This document shows positions 35,275-46,005 of a stretch of DNA of 64,000 bases, in pieces (position 1 is the stretch's first letter; the number at the start of each line of letters is the position of its first letter). The stretch is taken from the NCBI GenBank assembly GCA_037043015.1, contig CM073329.1:3364648-3428647 (forward strand), given 5' to 3'. Position numbers and translations under genes: made by a program. The notes below the pieces were generated by a model that worked only from the letters and a program-made list of their open reading frames with translations, had not been told where the DNA came from and searched no databases. This DNA is from Bryum argenteum (Eukaryota > Streptophyta > Bryopsida > Bryales > Bryaceae).

Positions 35275-36135
35275 TTCATTGATAGATTGTCACCTTGACA
35301 AGGTAGTCTCGGATGTCAATTGAGATGATGCTGTTTCCCATACCACGTTTGTGTACTCTACTTTTGCTGCGTGCAAGAGTCGTGAGTCTAATTGTGATGA
35401 ATAATAAAGTGTTCTTACGAACAATCTTGCATGCTGTCTTTGCGAAATGCGTTGAGAAACATGAGTTTACCGAGTATCATACAGTGTCGATAGTGAGCGT
35501 GGCGATCATCAGCGTTGATGAGTTGTCCCTCCTGTTCGACTGGCTGCGGTAGTGCTTCAGGAACAGCCTCTTTCACCTTTTTCATGATCCTCAACGAGGC
35601 TAAGAATTCCAGGTAAAACGCGAACTACGGTTTGGACATTCTTGTCGACAATACAAAAAAAATTAATGATTTAAGACTAAAACGACGCATAAGATCCCAC
35701 AGTTTAACGTTACTCCACCAACCTTGTCCTACTTACGAAACCAGTTAACCGAATCATCCACAGACTCAAATGACCATCTTTCAATAGTACATGTGACAAT
35801 CAACCACAAGGAAGCAAAATCATGCTTTTTTAATTATGCACTATCAGTACAAACTGCCAACACTCTTTCCACGTCCATGTGCGCCAGCTCTTGAAATGGT
35901 CTGTACAGAGCTCAAGCCATTGAACAACATCTGCATATCTGAGTAACAGAAGGTCGTGAGACTAAAAAATTGAGACACTAGGACCATAAGGAATGACGCT
36001 TATGGTTTAAGCTCTCGGACTATAAGAATAACAAAAGCATCTAAAAGGACTAGGCGTCTAACGTAGTTGTCACTGCATGCACCAGCGAGCTTTAAAAGTT
36101 TCGATTTCCTCAGGTTTCCACTTACGGCATCTTCA
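35275..36135. other. Intergenic DNA between convergent genes
   Basis: This holds the 3' flank of the 34.5-kb gene and of ARL1. No additional gene; the 79-codon frame at 35313-35552 is unsupported. Confidence 0.5.
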
Positions 36136-38157
36136 CTACTTCTTCCCAGACTTCAGAGTATCGCTGAGCCTGATCACAGAAAGGGCAGAAGAATGAGTAC
36201 AGACGTGCCCGAAATGAACACTATACAATCATCATTTGGCAAGAATAGAATATGATATCATATATCATCATACTTGTCATCACTGAACGTGGATAGAGCA
36301 CGGATATGTTTCAGGATCATACCAGTCCAACCCCTCGAAGAGACCATCACCCTTGATAGCAGAGGTCTTGAAAATGGACCATTGTCTGTTTTTGATCGTA
36401 TGCAAGTTCAACGCTTCTGTAACAGCGGCTGCGTCAAGGGCGCCGGGTAAATCCTGCGATTCAAATAACGGAGGACTCTCAGGCTGTGATCCATGGACGT
36501 TGATATGAAGCTCAGGTTAACAAAGTACCCGGTGCTAGAAGTTCTGCAATAAAACGCCGATTTATAATGTAATTACCTGCTTATTTGCATAAATAAGTAT
36601 CACAGCATCCTTTAGCTCCTCCTCCTACAAGCATTACAGCATGGATCTGTCAGTGTACAGCAACATTGGATATTGCGTGGTTTGTCGGATTTAAGGTGAA
36701 ATTCAATGAGTAGACCCTCTAAAGACATGTTGTTTTCGACAAAATCGACTCTTGTGAGCAACTTGATCAGGTAAACATTGTGCAGGTAACGTATACAACT
36801 ACTGCTCAAGAGAAATTTCTGCAAATTTAGGGTATGCTGGATTGAGGTAGAAACCCCAACGCCCTAAAATATTTGAATTTATACGTGTTGATGTCATGGA
36901 TGTCCCTTCTCAAACCTCAGAGGTTGGATTGGTTCTAGCTTCTCCCCAAGTATGCAGTCCTAGCTTACTCCTATTATACAAGATACTGACTTGCCCGATC
37001 AATGCGATGTGAGTTAGTTTTAGAATTATTCTTGGAAACCAAAACAGGCTATTCAAGTGTAAGCTGCTCTAATATTCTCTCGATCAAAAATCGCCCTTGG
37101 TTCCATGTACCATTTAGACTCAAAGGACCACATTCAGCTCACTACGAAGCGATATCTTCTTCTTGATCACACTATTACAGAAATATAATCGCAGCTTAAT
37201 TGAAGGATGTAACACAATCAGCACTAAAGGAGCAATTATCATTAGCACCTGAAGAATAGCATGAAACTCTTCTTGAGCTATGGACATTCGTTCTGTGTCA
37301 CTTGAATCGACCACGTAGATAATTGCTTGCGTGTTAGGGTAGTAGCATCGCCAATAAGGTCTGCAACAGAAAATTGCAAAAAATTCAGCATACATCACAA
37401 GCTAACGATCGTCAATCCACAGCAAGCTTGCATCCGAACGAGAAAGATCAGTACCTGATGCTCGTTTGGCCCCCTGCAAAACCACAAGTTGCTTAGTTAG
37501 ATACTAAAGACGTTACAAAGAAACAATCCAGTCATTCAATAGTCACGTGAGAGACTCAAAACATAAAATAAAGCAGCTTGCTTAATGATAAACGCACCTA
37601 AATCCCAGACTTGAAATTTAATATTGTTGTATTGCACAGTCTCCACGTTGAAGCCAATAGCTGTGATCAACGTACACAAGTCAAACATGCATAGAACAAA
37701 GACAAAAGCATTACGCCAAATGCAGATTCATATACATTAGAGCTTCTGAAATTTTGAACCTAATATGAGACTATGCACATTCTCAAAGAGTCGTGAAAAC
37801 GAAGTAAAGCCACTTAAACAGCCAAAGTGACAAATAGCAAACTTACTTGGAATAGTTGAGACAACCTCTCCAACTTGCAACCGATCTAATCAACATAATT
37901 AAGGAAAGAAGAGAGTCTACTGGATAAAAATCCTCACAGAACAAGAAACGACTATCATAAGCTTTTGCATAAGCTTATGGCTCTGTAACAGTAGCAATGC
38001 CGGAATTACCCTAACAGGCGAGGCAGGCAAGTCATTGGAAAAAAAAAAGGATACAAAGAATGGTGGTTTTGCCGGCGTTGTCCAAGCCAAGGACAAGAAT
38101 ACGCGCCTCCTTGTCCCCGAATAACGTCGCAAACAGCTTGGACACAAATATGCCCAT
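36136..38157 (-). CDS. ARL1: ARF-like small GTPase ARL1, eight exons
   Basis: ARL1 is a small GTPase of the trans-Golgi network that recruits GRIP-domain golgins. Exons 38157-38055, 37885-37847, 37660-37598, 37473-37455, 37360-37249, 36624-36577, 36453-36323 and 36169-36136 join in phase to exactly 182 aa, the family length. MGIFVSKLF gives the N-myristoylated Gly2. The P-loop is GLDNAGKT. Switch II is VWDLGGQTSIRPYWR, including the catalytic Gln. The NKQD guanine-binding motif is in [12 protein letters not shown], and the third base motif in [17 protein letters not shown]. The protein ends [11 protein letters not shown] 19-bp exon (37455-37473) is notably small. Other ARFs were considered; [20 protein letters not shown] and the [13 protein letters not shown] segment fit ARL1 best. 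Confidence 0.96.
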
Positions 38158-38820
38158 AGTGATTCCCTGTCTGTCTCTCGCTCTTGCTTGAAACTCGCAG
38201 CTCCAATAGGATCCCAAATTTCACACCAAGACTCTCTGTGCGCTTCTCTTTCTCACAGCTCCCGCCAGAATCCCGATCTCGGAAAGCTCCCGACTACCGT
38301 TCTCTCGGAAAACACGAACTCCGACGACGAGAAGAGTGATGAAAGAGAAGAAGCTCCTTCGACGGGCCTTCCATTGCGTCAGAGCGCGTCAGAGCGCGTC
38401 ACCTCGCGTCCAATGGCCTCCTCTATTACCACGTCTATTAAACCCTAGGACGAAATTATACTATTTACTACTACACTATATTAGAAGGCACAAAATTGCA
38501 TCTAAGTATAAAAGAGGGTGCAATTAATTTTCTTTATCATTTTGGTGTCATCATTTCCAAAATTTATGAGCCAACATTTACGATGCAATGTAGAATAGGG
38601 GAAGAGTGTCTCATTTCTTTATTTCATTTCTTTACATTTAAAACTTCACGAGGTACTTTTTTGAAAGTATGTGTACTTGAATAAGCTTTGCAAGTGTACT
38701 CATTGATGTGCGTTTCATCAAATACAAGTGTACACGGAAGTCAAAATTTAAACTAGAAATATTTACCATTTGAACCATTGTGGCGGGGCCTCGGAGTCCC
38801 AGATAAATTTACAATTAATC
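38158..38820 (-). promoter_or_regulatory. ARL1 upstream region
   Basis: A 10-bp word (gcgtcagagc) is tandemly repeated near 38375-38405, giving several TGACGC words on the minus strand, and a telo-box AAACCCTAG lies at 38440-38448. These probably fall in or near the promoter or leader. The remainder to 38820 is AT-rich with no gene. Confidence 0.45.
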
Positions 38821-38824
38821 TTAA

Positions 38825-39085
38825 CCCCTAAAGGTCCTTGATACAAAATTGTTTAAATTATCAAAAAAGAACCTTCTTCTACTTCAGGTGCAAAGAAACT
38901 CAATCTAAGCATTGATTAGAAGATCCAACCGTGGGATCTTAAAGTAAACTTGACCCTTTTCTTGAAAGTCAAATTTGAACCGTTAATTTTTCTCCAATTT
39001 TGAGATTATAATGGTCAAAGTTGGCTGAATTTTCTCCCTGCGGAAATTCCAAAAAGCGATTTCCGCTTTCTTGGACCTTTAGGGG
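38825..39085 (+). mobile_element. T-family MITE copy 3 (perfect TTAA flanks)
   Basis: Left TTAA 38821-38824 then CCCCTAAAGGTCC; right GGACCTTTAGGGG then TTAA 39086-39089. Length 261 bp. It is the copy closest to the one at 19017, sharing nearly all of the interior (ttctacttcaggtgcaaaga; gattagaagatc). Best-preserved member of the family. Confidence 0.88.
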
Positions 39086-39152
39086 TTAATATTATATTTC
39101 ACCATTTCATCAACTCAATTGGAGGAATCTTATGGTTTTGAATGTATCTTAA

Positions 39153-39344
39153 CTCTTAAAGGTCCATGGTGAAAAATTGCTTAAATTATACTTCTTATTC
39201 ATTGGGCCTTACACAACTCACGCTATGAATTATCAAAAATATTTGACCGTAGAATCTTAAAATTAACTCAATTGTTCATGCACGTGTCAAATTTGAACCA
39301 TTGATTCTTCTTCATTTGTGAGATTGTAATGGTCAATGTTAGTT

Positions 39345-39379
<35 letters not shown>

Positions 39380-39428
39380 CCTAGAGTAACTCCAAAAACG
39401 TATTTTGGATTTCTTGGACCTCTAGGGG
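39153..39428 (+). mobile_element. T-family MITE copy 4 with 32-T expansion
   Basis: Left TTAA 39149-39152 then CTCTTAAAGGTCC; right GGACCTCTAGGGG then TTAA 39429-39432. It lies only 63 bp from copy 3 in the same orientation. A run of about 32 T (39348-39379) lies where the other copies have the ctgaattttctccc segment, so a slippage expansion enlarged it to 276 bp. Confidence 0.82.
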
Positions 39429-39439
39429 TTAACGAGGAG

Positions 39440-40150
39440 AATAAAATGTGCAACCTTTGAAATCGGAAAGTCTTCAAATAGCGATGAAGCGAAGGATTTT
39501 ACTAGATCACAAAACTCCTATGGGAACCCAAGGTCTCTCCGATAGGGTCATTTGTGAGAAAATAATGTTCAAAGTTGAAGAAAGATATTTTTTCCTTTGT
39601 TATGAAGAGATGTTTTGTAGAGAAGCACCATTTTGAAATGTAATTCTAACTTGAGGCTCTTCAAATTCTTGTTCCTTCTTGTTATTGAGTAAGTCTAATG
39701 TGGTGTACCTCTGCATAATTTTTACCCTCATGAAACCTATAAAACCTGAAAGAAGGCTTGATATTTACATGGATGTACGATATGTTGAGGTCAAAATAGA
39801 AAGGTCAATTTCTAACAATGAAAACAATAAGCATGTAAAATCGAAAGTCCCAAATGGTGAACTTATGCAAACCTCTTTTTTTTCTTTAAACTTTGGAATA
39901 TGGAAAGTTTCATTTTTGATGTTTCTCAATCTGATATTTTTTTAGATAGATCTTGTGAATAAATTACAGTTTTCGGCAATTATCACTAAGCCCTAATTGA
40001 ACCTCTAAACTTTGAGATTGATTATTACGTTAAAGTATGAAGAATTTTGAAGCATGAATAGTCATGTTGGAAAGATATGAAGAAATTGTACAATTCATCT
40101 TACATAGATATGAATATTTTTTTTTGGTCAATTTCATGGAATAAAATAAA
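39440..40150 (+). repeat. Dispersed repeat D, copy 2
   Basis: This is the diverged partner of 22890-23510; the shared words are in the same order (ataatttttaccctcat, acctataaaacctgaaag, aagaattttgaagc, ggaaagatatgaag). Frames at 39448-39945 are short and show no domain. Class unknown. Confidence 0.55.
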
Positions 40151-40367
40151 GTCAACGATTTTTTTATGAGAAAGTTTGACCAAAGAAAATCCATTGCTTA
40201 CAAACGCAGCGCTGTGATAGACGCCGGACACTAAATTCAATCCATGTTCCCCTTGGAATTTCTAAATATGCAGGGAGGCTAGTAAAAGGTTGCCTGGTAT
40301 TTTTCTGCTTATAAGCCCTTAAAATTCCAAGAAGAGGCCCCCTAGGACAAAATGGGATGCAGACCCC

Positions 40368-40421
<54 letters not shown>

Positions 40422-40706
40422 CCTTGAGGGGGTCAAAAATGGAAAATCCAAAAACTGGGGCCCCACCTCAGTGGTGAACCCGGATTGGATTTGGTGAGCG
40501 CCGTGATAGACTACCGAGGCCTCCTCAATATCGATTAAAAAGTAAAAGCAAAGCAAAGGCTCGATGACTTTAAAGTTTAAGAGACTAAGGAAGAAATTGC
40601 CCTAACTTTCATCCCTCTCTCTCTCGCAAGCTCGAATTGTCAATCGATCGGTCGGAATTGAGAACCAGTTAGGCTAGATGCTTGTTAGAAGTGATCAATA
40701 GTGGCG
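40151..40706. other. ESF2/ABT1 upstream DNA with a 46-A run
   Basis: A run of 46 A is at 40374-40419, which could be the tail of an old retroposed sequence. The words gtgatagac(g/t) and gcg(c/ct)gtg recur at 40211 and 40500. The 100 bp before the ATG at 40707 (ctctctctcgcaagctcg) look like the gene's leader. Confidence 0.45.
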
Positions 40707-42566
40707 ATGGAGGAAGAGGAGGCGAGTAGCAGCAGCGGGGGGGAAGATTTTTTGAGCAAAAAGGAAGCTAGGAGTCGGAAGCGGCGGGCGAATCATGCAG
40801 AAGCGGAGGAAGTAGGTGAGGAAGCAGAAGCACCGGCGAGTGAGGAGAAGAAGAAACGGAGTAGGAAAGCATTGCAGAATGGGCGTGCCAGTGTTCCTGG
40901 AAAACGAGGAGTGATTTATCTCAGTCGCATCCCTCCGCACATGAAACCGTTGAAGCTTCGGCATCTCCTTGAACCGTTTGGAGAAGTGCTGCGCATCTAC
41001 CTAGCTCCTGAAGGTGCGCGCGTAGGGTTACGCAAACAATCGTGGTCTTAATTTGGACATCTCAGATGCATACTATGTTTCTTCCTTGAGCTGAATTAAG
41101 GTTTTTCAAGCTCGTGCGGTTTACATTTCCGGTGCTTTCTAGCGTTTTCTCTTCGTTCGATTTGAATTTAGGTCACTCGAGCTACATTTGGCATTGCAGG
41201 CTTGTTTAGGGTTTAGTCAATACTCTGAGCAAGTCTTTCATTAGTAGTTTAGTAGTGTGTATTTTGATACACGTCGAATCAGGATAGGCGATTTCCAGTT
41301 GGCCGGGATTTTTGAGTTTGACATGTCGAATTGGTCCTACAGATGCTGCTGCGAGATTGAGGCGGAAACGAGCAGGCGGAAATACTGGCAAAAATTTCAC
41401 CGAAGGGTGAGACCTCTTGTTCCTGTCCTGCTACATGAAGTTATACGTATCTTGCACTGATCAGGTTTCGCGAGTTATGTACTTTTGTTTAGGTTCAGGA
41501 TTCATACACCGCTAGCTGAGAATTTGGCAACTTACGTGATGGTTTCATGTGCAGGTGGGTAGAGTTTGCTCATAAAAGTGATGCGAAACGTATTGCCACA
41601 ATGCTTAATGGGGAGCCCATGGGTATATTCCTTCGATACTTGAACGGTTCATTGCAAAGAGTATCGTAGATGCATTTTGTAGACAATGCTTACATCACAG
41701 CTTCAAGAGTCACTTGGTTTGAATGGTGGTAATAGCTCGAGCAAGTGAACAGACATTGACAATCGACCTTCTTCTCTCTTAACAGAAGCTTCGAGACGCT
41801 CTGCGTATCATTATGACCTCTGGAACATGAAATACTTGAAGCGATTCAAGTGGGACAACCTAACCGAAGAAATAGGTACGTGTACTTTGTTCTCGTCTTG
41901 CAGATTGTGGTCGAGGCATGCTGGTTGCTTGTGCATTACTTCTTTGCTACGAAGAATTAACAGTAATCTTTGTCTGCCAGCTTACAAGAACGCTGTGAGG
42001 GAACAAAGATTGGCTGCTGAAATCTCTGCTGCCAAGAAAGAACGTGACTTCTACCTCTCGAAGGTTGATCAGTCTCGAGCTATCGCGTCCATGGAAGAGC
42101 GGAAGAAAAAGGTACCTCGTTTTTGCTTACACATTGTATCATAATTCTGCTCATGAAGTGGATGTTATTATCTTAGAATAGAGGTGTGTGTCTGTAATCC
42201 TTTCATCGTCAATCTGCTTCATTTAACAATTTCCGAATGTATATATATATATATAGAAGAAGGAGCTGGAATCCCAAGAACCTGCGAAGCCTGCTTCTGA
42301 GAAACCGAGGGTGGCGCGAAGTTTTAGTCAGAAGAGACCTGTCGCTGATGGCATGACGAGCAATGTCCCTACTCTTTCTCACGATGTGCTAGCAGGGGTA
42401 AGTGTACCTTCAGTCTTTGTGGGTGCAGTATATGCAAGATCACGAAGCACTTTTGATTACAGACTGTTGAATCCATTGTTATCCAGCTCATGACATGCTC
42501 GTGCTGTTCCACTTCCAAGTTCTGATTTTCCACTGGCGTCTTTTGCAGGTTTTTGGTAAAAAATGA
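40707..42566 (+). CDS. ESF2: ESF2/ABT1-like pre-rRNA processing factor, seven exons
   Basis: ESF2 (animal ABT1) is a nucleolar RNA-binding protein of the small-subunit processome, needed for early cleavages that release 18S rRNA. Exons 40707-41013, 41343-41406, 41555-41622, 41786-41875, 41981-42111, 42257-42397 and 42549-42566 join in phase to 272 aa. The N-terminus is acidic, then Lys/Arg-rich (nuclear). The RRM begins RGVIYLSRIPPHMKPLKLRH and continues through WVEFAHKSDAKRIATMLNGE; the basic KRAGGNTGKNFTEG insertion is typical. The diagnostic segment AYHYDLWNMKYLKRFKW follows, then a charged helical tail. The true start is ATG 40707; the GTG at 40701 two codons upstream is not needed. The last exon codes only five residues and the stop. 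Confidence 0.93.
42239..42256 (+). repeat. (TA)n microsatellite forming an acceptor tract
   Basis: About nine TA dinucleotides run directly into the AG acceptor of ESF2 exon 6. There is almost no polypyrimidine tract, so splice recognition relies on an alternating TA stretch. Confidence 0.75.
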
Positions 42567-43188
42567 GCTGAGCAGTAGGAATACTTTCGCATGTTGTTGG
42601 AGTAGTCCAGAACGGTGCCAAATGAGAGCGCCGTGATTTGTTACATCACCGGCTATACAATTGTAGTGAAGGAAGAGAATATTCAATGTTGAAATCGTCG
42701 GGTATTCTGTGTTCAATCTAGTGAGTGTTTGCCAGCTTAAGCGCCAGTCTTAGGATAGAGGAGTATCTATGAGTATCTATGAAAATGATAGAGGCCCTAA
42801 AATTGCATGGCGAAGGAGTGAAGGAGTGGTATGAGGCCGCATAATTCAGTGAAATTTAGATTTTCTCAAAGAATACTATAATTCCTTCAAGCCAAAGTAA
42901 TGAATTCTGGCCTTGCTGTTTCGAAGCATCCCAAGTTCTTATGCTCAATTAAAATACTGACACGTACGACTGCAAGCAAAGCTGTGATTAGAAATTATAA
43001 AGGAATGTATGATTGGAGGGGTATAATAAACGGCTTCTTTGCTCTCCTGCACATTGTAATAACGAGCTAGTCACAATTTCAAACAATGCATTACATTTGA
43101 GACATGTGAATGATGCATGTTTGGTACTGCTGGAAGGATTTTGGCATCTATTCATATCTGTATGATAGGATGAAGTGATGTCTCAGCA
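42567..43188. other. ESF2 3' flank and intergenic DNA
   Basis: No gene recognised. The first part is probably ESF2 3' UTR. Confidence 0.5.
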
Positions 43189-43415
43189 CCAATTTTCAGG
43201 TTGCATAAAATACTACAATCAACAATTGTTTACACTTAAAATTTGGAGAATAGAGCAAACTAGTAGATGATTACACTTAAAACCTGACTACACTTGAAAC
43301 CCAATTTTCAGGTTGCATAAAATAGTACAACCAACAATTGTTTACACTCAAAATCTCGAGAATAGTGCAAACTAGAAGATGATTACACCTAAAACCTGAC
43401 TATATTTAAAACCTG
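43189..43415 (+). repeat. Direct duplication, 112-bp unit
   Basis: The words aattttcaggttgcataaaa (43191 and 43303), caacaattgtttacac and agatgattacac repeat in order with a 112-bp period and few differences, so this duplication is relatively recent. It lies upstream of the acidic orphan gene. Confidence 0.85.
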
Positions 43416-43817
43416 AAACACTAACTGCTCATTCTCACTCACACAACCTACAACCTTGAGCTGAAACCTCTGAACATCTGACCGCTTGCAGCTTAGAATT
43501 TGCAAGATCACTGCATTTTACTCCCATCAGATGGGATGTGCATTGCTTGGACAATGAGTCTTGTTTGTGGGAGAAAGCATTTCGGTCTCCTTCTCCATCA
43601 CCTCCACCATCAAGTAGGAGTCATGAATGCTCTTACAACAAGACGTCTATGTCAATCAATGTTAAATGCTTCAAAAAACCATTGCCGCAACTTTCTCACT
43701 TTCAACTATGTAAACCTTCAACGCTTGCTTCGCACTGCCACTTCATCTCTTTCTCACTCGCCAATTTCTCCTCACTCGTGTTCCAAGTTCTCAACTTTCT
43801 CCTCACTTTCTCCAACC

Positions 43818-44441
43818 ATGGCCTACTTCACTAGCGCATCTAGAACACTCGTTGAAAAAATCTGTGTAGAATGCTTGGCGGCTGAAGGCATCGAGGCAGC
43901 CACAGAAGGCAAGAGCTGCATCGACATCGCTACCGTGGAGGAGGAGCCGATCATCATCCCTGGCTTGCAGCCATCTCGTGGTGCTGACGTGCATGACCAG
44001 GAGCTATCTGGTGATGGCGAGGACGAGGAGGAATCTAGTGGTGGCGAGGATGATCAGGAGGAAGAGCTATTTGGTGGTGGCGAGGACAAGCAGGATCAAC
44101 TATCTGGTCGTAGTGTTGTCGTGCAGGAGCATCGATCCGGTGGTGATGAGGAGGAGCTATGTGGCGGTAATGATGTGCTGGAGCAGGAGGAGCCATGTGG
44201 TGGTGACCAGCAGGAGGAGAGGTGCTCGACCGGAAAGCGCAAGATGGAGCCGTGCGAGGAAGAAGCTATTGACGAGCTCAAAGCTCGTAAGGTGAAGATG
44301 CTCCAGATGAAAATCAACTTCTTTGAACGCATGATTGAGATTGTGCGTGCTCGTCGGATGGTGAAGGACAACCCCACCGTGAAGGAGCTGATAGCAAGAG
44401 TTTTGGTGGAGCGTGAGCGCAAGCGGTTTGGTGGGGCATAA
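43818..44441 (+). CDS. Acidic repeat-bearing protein, unrecognised
   Basis: The frame gives 207 aa from the ATG at 43818, which has a good context (ccaaccATGGcc). The same frame stays open upstream to 43500 with another ATG at 43536, which would add 94 residues rich in Ser, Leu and His; that longer form could carry a targeting peptide. The middle of the protein is extremely acidic and built from imperfect GGGED/QEEEL units. The C-terminus (about 60 residues) is Lys/Arg-rich and probably helical (KARKVKMLQMKINFFERMIE). It resembles a nuclear protein that pairs acidic and basic segments, but I recognise no family. It may be a lineage-specific gene or transposon-derived. Confidence 0.5.
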   Translation: MAYFTSASRTLVEKICVECLAAEGIEAATEGKSCIDIATVEEEPIIIPGLQPSRGADVHDQELSGDGEDEEESSGGEDDQEEELFGGGEDKQDQLSGRSVVVQEHRSGGDEEELCGGNDVLEQEEPCGGDQQEERCSTGKRKMEPCEEEAIDELKARKVKMLQMKINFFERMIEIVRARRMVKDNPTVKELIARVLVERERKRFGGA

Positions 44442-44838
44442 GTGGTCGGTGAAGGATTAAGTGTGTTGAAGACGCAAAGCATTCTTAGATTCTGAAGATT
44501 CAATAGTTGCGTTTTTCCTCATTTATTATAGGTTATGGTTATGGCCCCTAAGTATTTCTTAGTGTCTGTGAATGGGGAGGCAATGTATGACTGTGCCTGG
44601 AGATCATTGAACAATCGAGTGGTGCTGTGCCTATAGTAGAAGTAATTCAGCGAATAGAAGTAATTGAGTGATCAAGTGGTGTTGTGCGAGTCCTGTACGT
44701 TGTGAGAGTGCTGCCTGTTGTATGTGTGGTATAGTGTATGTGCTCTCTTGCAAGTCGTGTTATGCGTAGAGCAAGTGATAGTGCGGTGAAGTACAAATTG
44801 TGCTCATAGTGTCTTAAGATATTGTTTAGTAAATGTGA
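44442..44838. other. Intergenic DNA before the copia fragment
   Basis: The words gagtg(a)tcaagtggt(g/t) and gtgctgtgcc recur a few times. No gene. It might include the leader of the retroelement, but I could not identify an LTR end or a primer-binding site. Confidence 0.4.
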
Positions 44839-45800
44839 ATGATGAATACAAACGCTGAGCTCCGAAATGTGAAGCAGTACAATGGAATTTTTTTTGACAT
44901 TTGGAAGTTTCAACTTTGTGCGATGCTGTTGGAAAATGACGTGATAAGATACGTAGATGGTACAATTTCCAAGCCTGTTTTAGTTGGTGATCAAGCTGAT
45001 TGGATCCGGTATGATAGTATTGTGATTAATCTTCTTTGCAAAGGCATTCAAGAAGACATTCTTGAAGAATTGATGAATTGCACCACCTCGAAGGAGATTT
45101 GGGACAAGCTCCACTTGCTCTATGATTGGCAAGCGCACGAGTCTGTGCATCACATTCAACACCGATTTTACAAGTGCAAGATGGATTCTTGAGTGCAAGA
45201 TGGATTCTTCACACTCAATTGCCCAATACATCAGTAAGCTTGAGGTCATCAAGAGCCAACTCATTAATCTTGGAGATACTTCTGTGAGGATGCAAGTCTC
45301 ATGGCCAAGGTCCTTGCCAGCCTGCCAAGTAAGTATTATCCTTTCCAAGCTGCTTGGGATAATGTAGAAGATAATTTGCCCACCTTGAACAACTTCACTA
45401 CACGTTTGATAAGATATGAGGGTAGACTTAGACAAGAAGATAACGTAACAAAGAAGATAGCTGCAACATATACGGTTGTCAAAGCTTCTACATGAAAGAC
45501 ATCTGTAACAACACTATACGACCACAACTTAGCTATGAAGAAAGAGTGAAGCGCATGAAAGAGATAAACAAACTTCATGCTTCAAGTGCAAGAAGCTTGG
45601 CCACTGGAAGTGCGAATGTCCAAACACGCGGAAGGACCAAAAGATGCGGATGAACTTAGTAAGTTGACTTCAACAAGCACCATGCCACCATCCAACGAAA
45701 AGCTTACATGGCCTTTACAGCATCCAATGCCGACCCAGATAGTTGGTACCTTGACAATGTGTGTACTAAGCATATGATAAACAAGCTTGAGTTCTTCTCA
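44839..45800 (+). pseudogene. Broken Ty1/copia gag-protease fragment
   Basis: The first 118 codons (from 44839) are a UBN2-type copia capsid N-terminus (KQYNGIFFDIWKFQL; EIWDKLHLLYDWQ). A 19-bp tandem duplication (gtgcaagatggattctt at 45174 and 45193) creates a stop and shifts the frame; the capsid sequence continues in the next frame (HSIAQYISKLEVIKSQL). Another shift follows near 45300. A zinc knuckle CFKCKKLGHWKCEC (45570-45620) is intact. The protease start WYLDNVCTKHM (about 45733-45766) has Asn-Val in place of the catalytic Ser-Gly. No integrase or reverse transcriptase follows, so the element is truncated and dead. Confidence 0.85.
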
Positions 45801-46005
45801 ACATACCATGATGTTACAAAATAGAATAGGGACCTTGAAGGCAGGGTTGTATTATTAGACACAATTTTCGGAATGTCTGTCTGATTTGTCGTATTGGACA
45901 TGTCTTTTAGACGTCGAGTCGACGAAAATGTCGACCGTACCAAAAATTACATAGTAAAAAACTTGCTGAGATTTACCTTGAAGTAAAAAGCTATTTTCCT
46001 ACGTG

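Noticed and set aside
40164-40556. 130-codon frame with a long Phe run
   Set aside because: The Phe run is the 46-A tract read on the minus strand.
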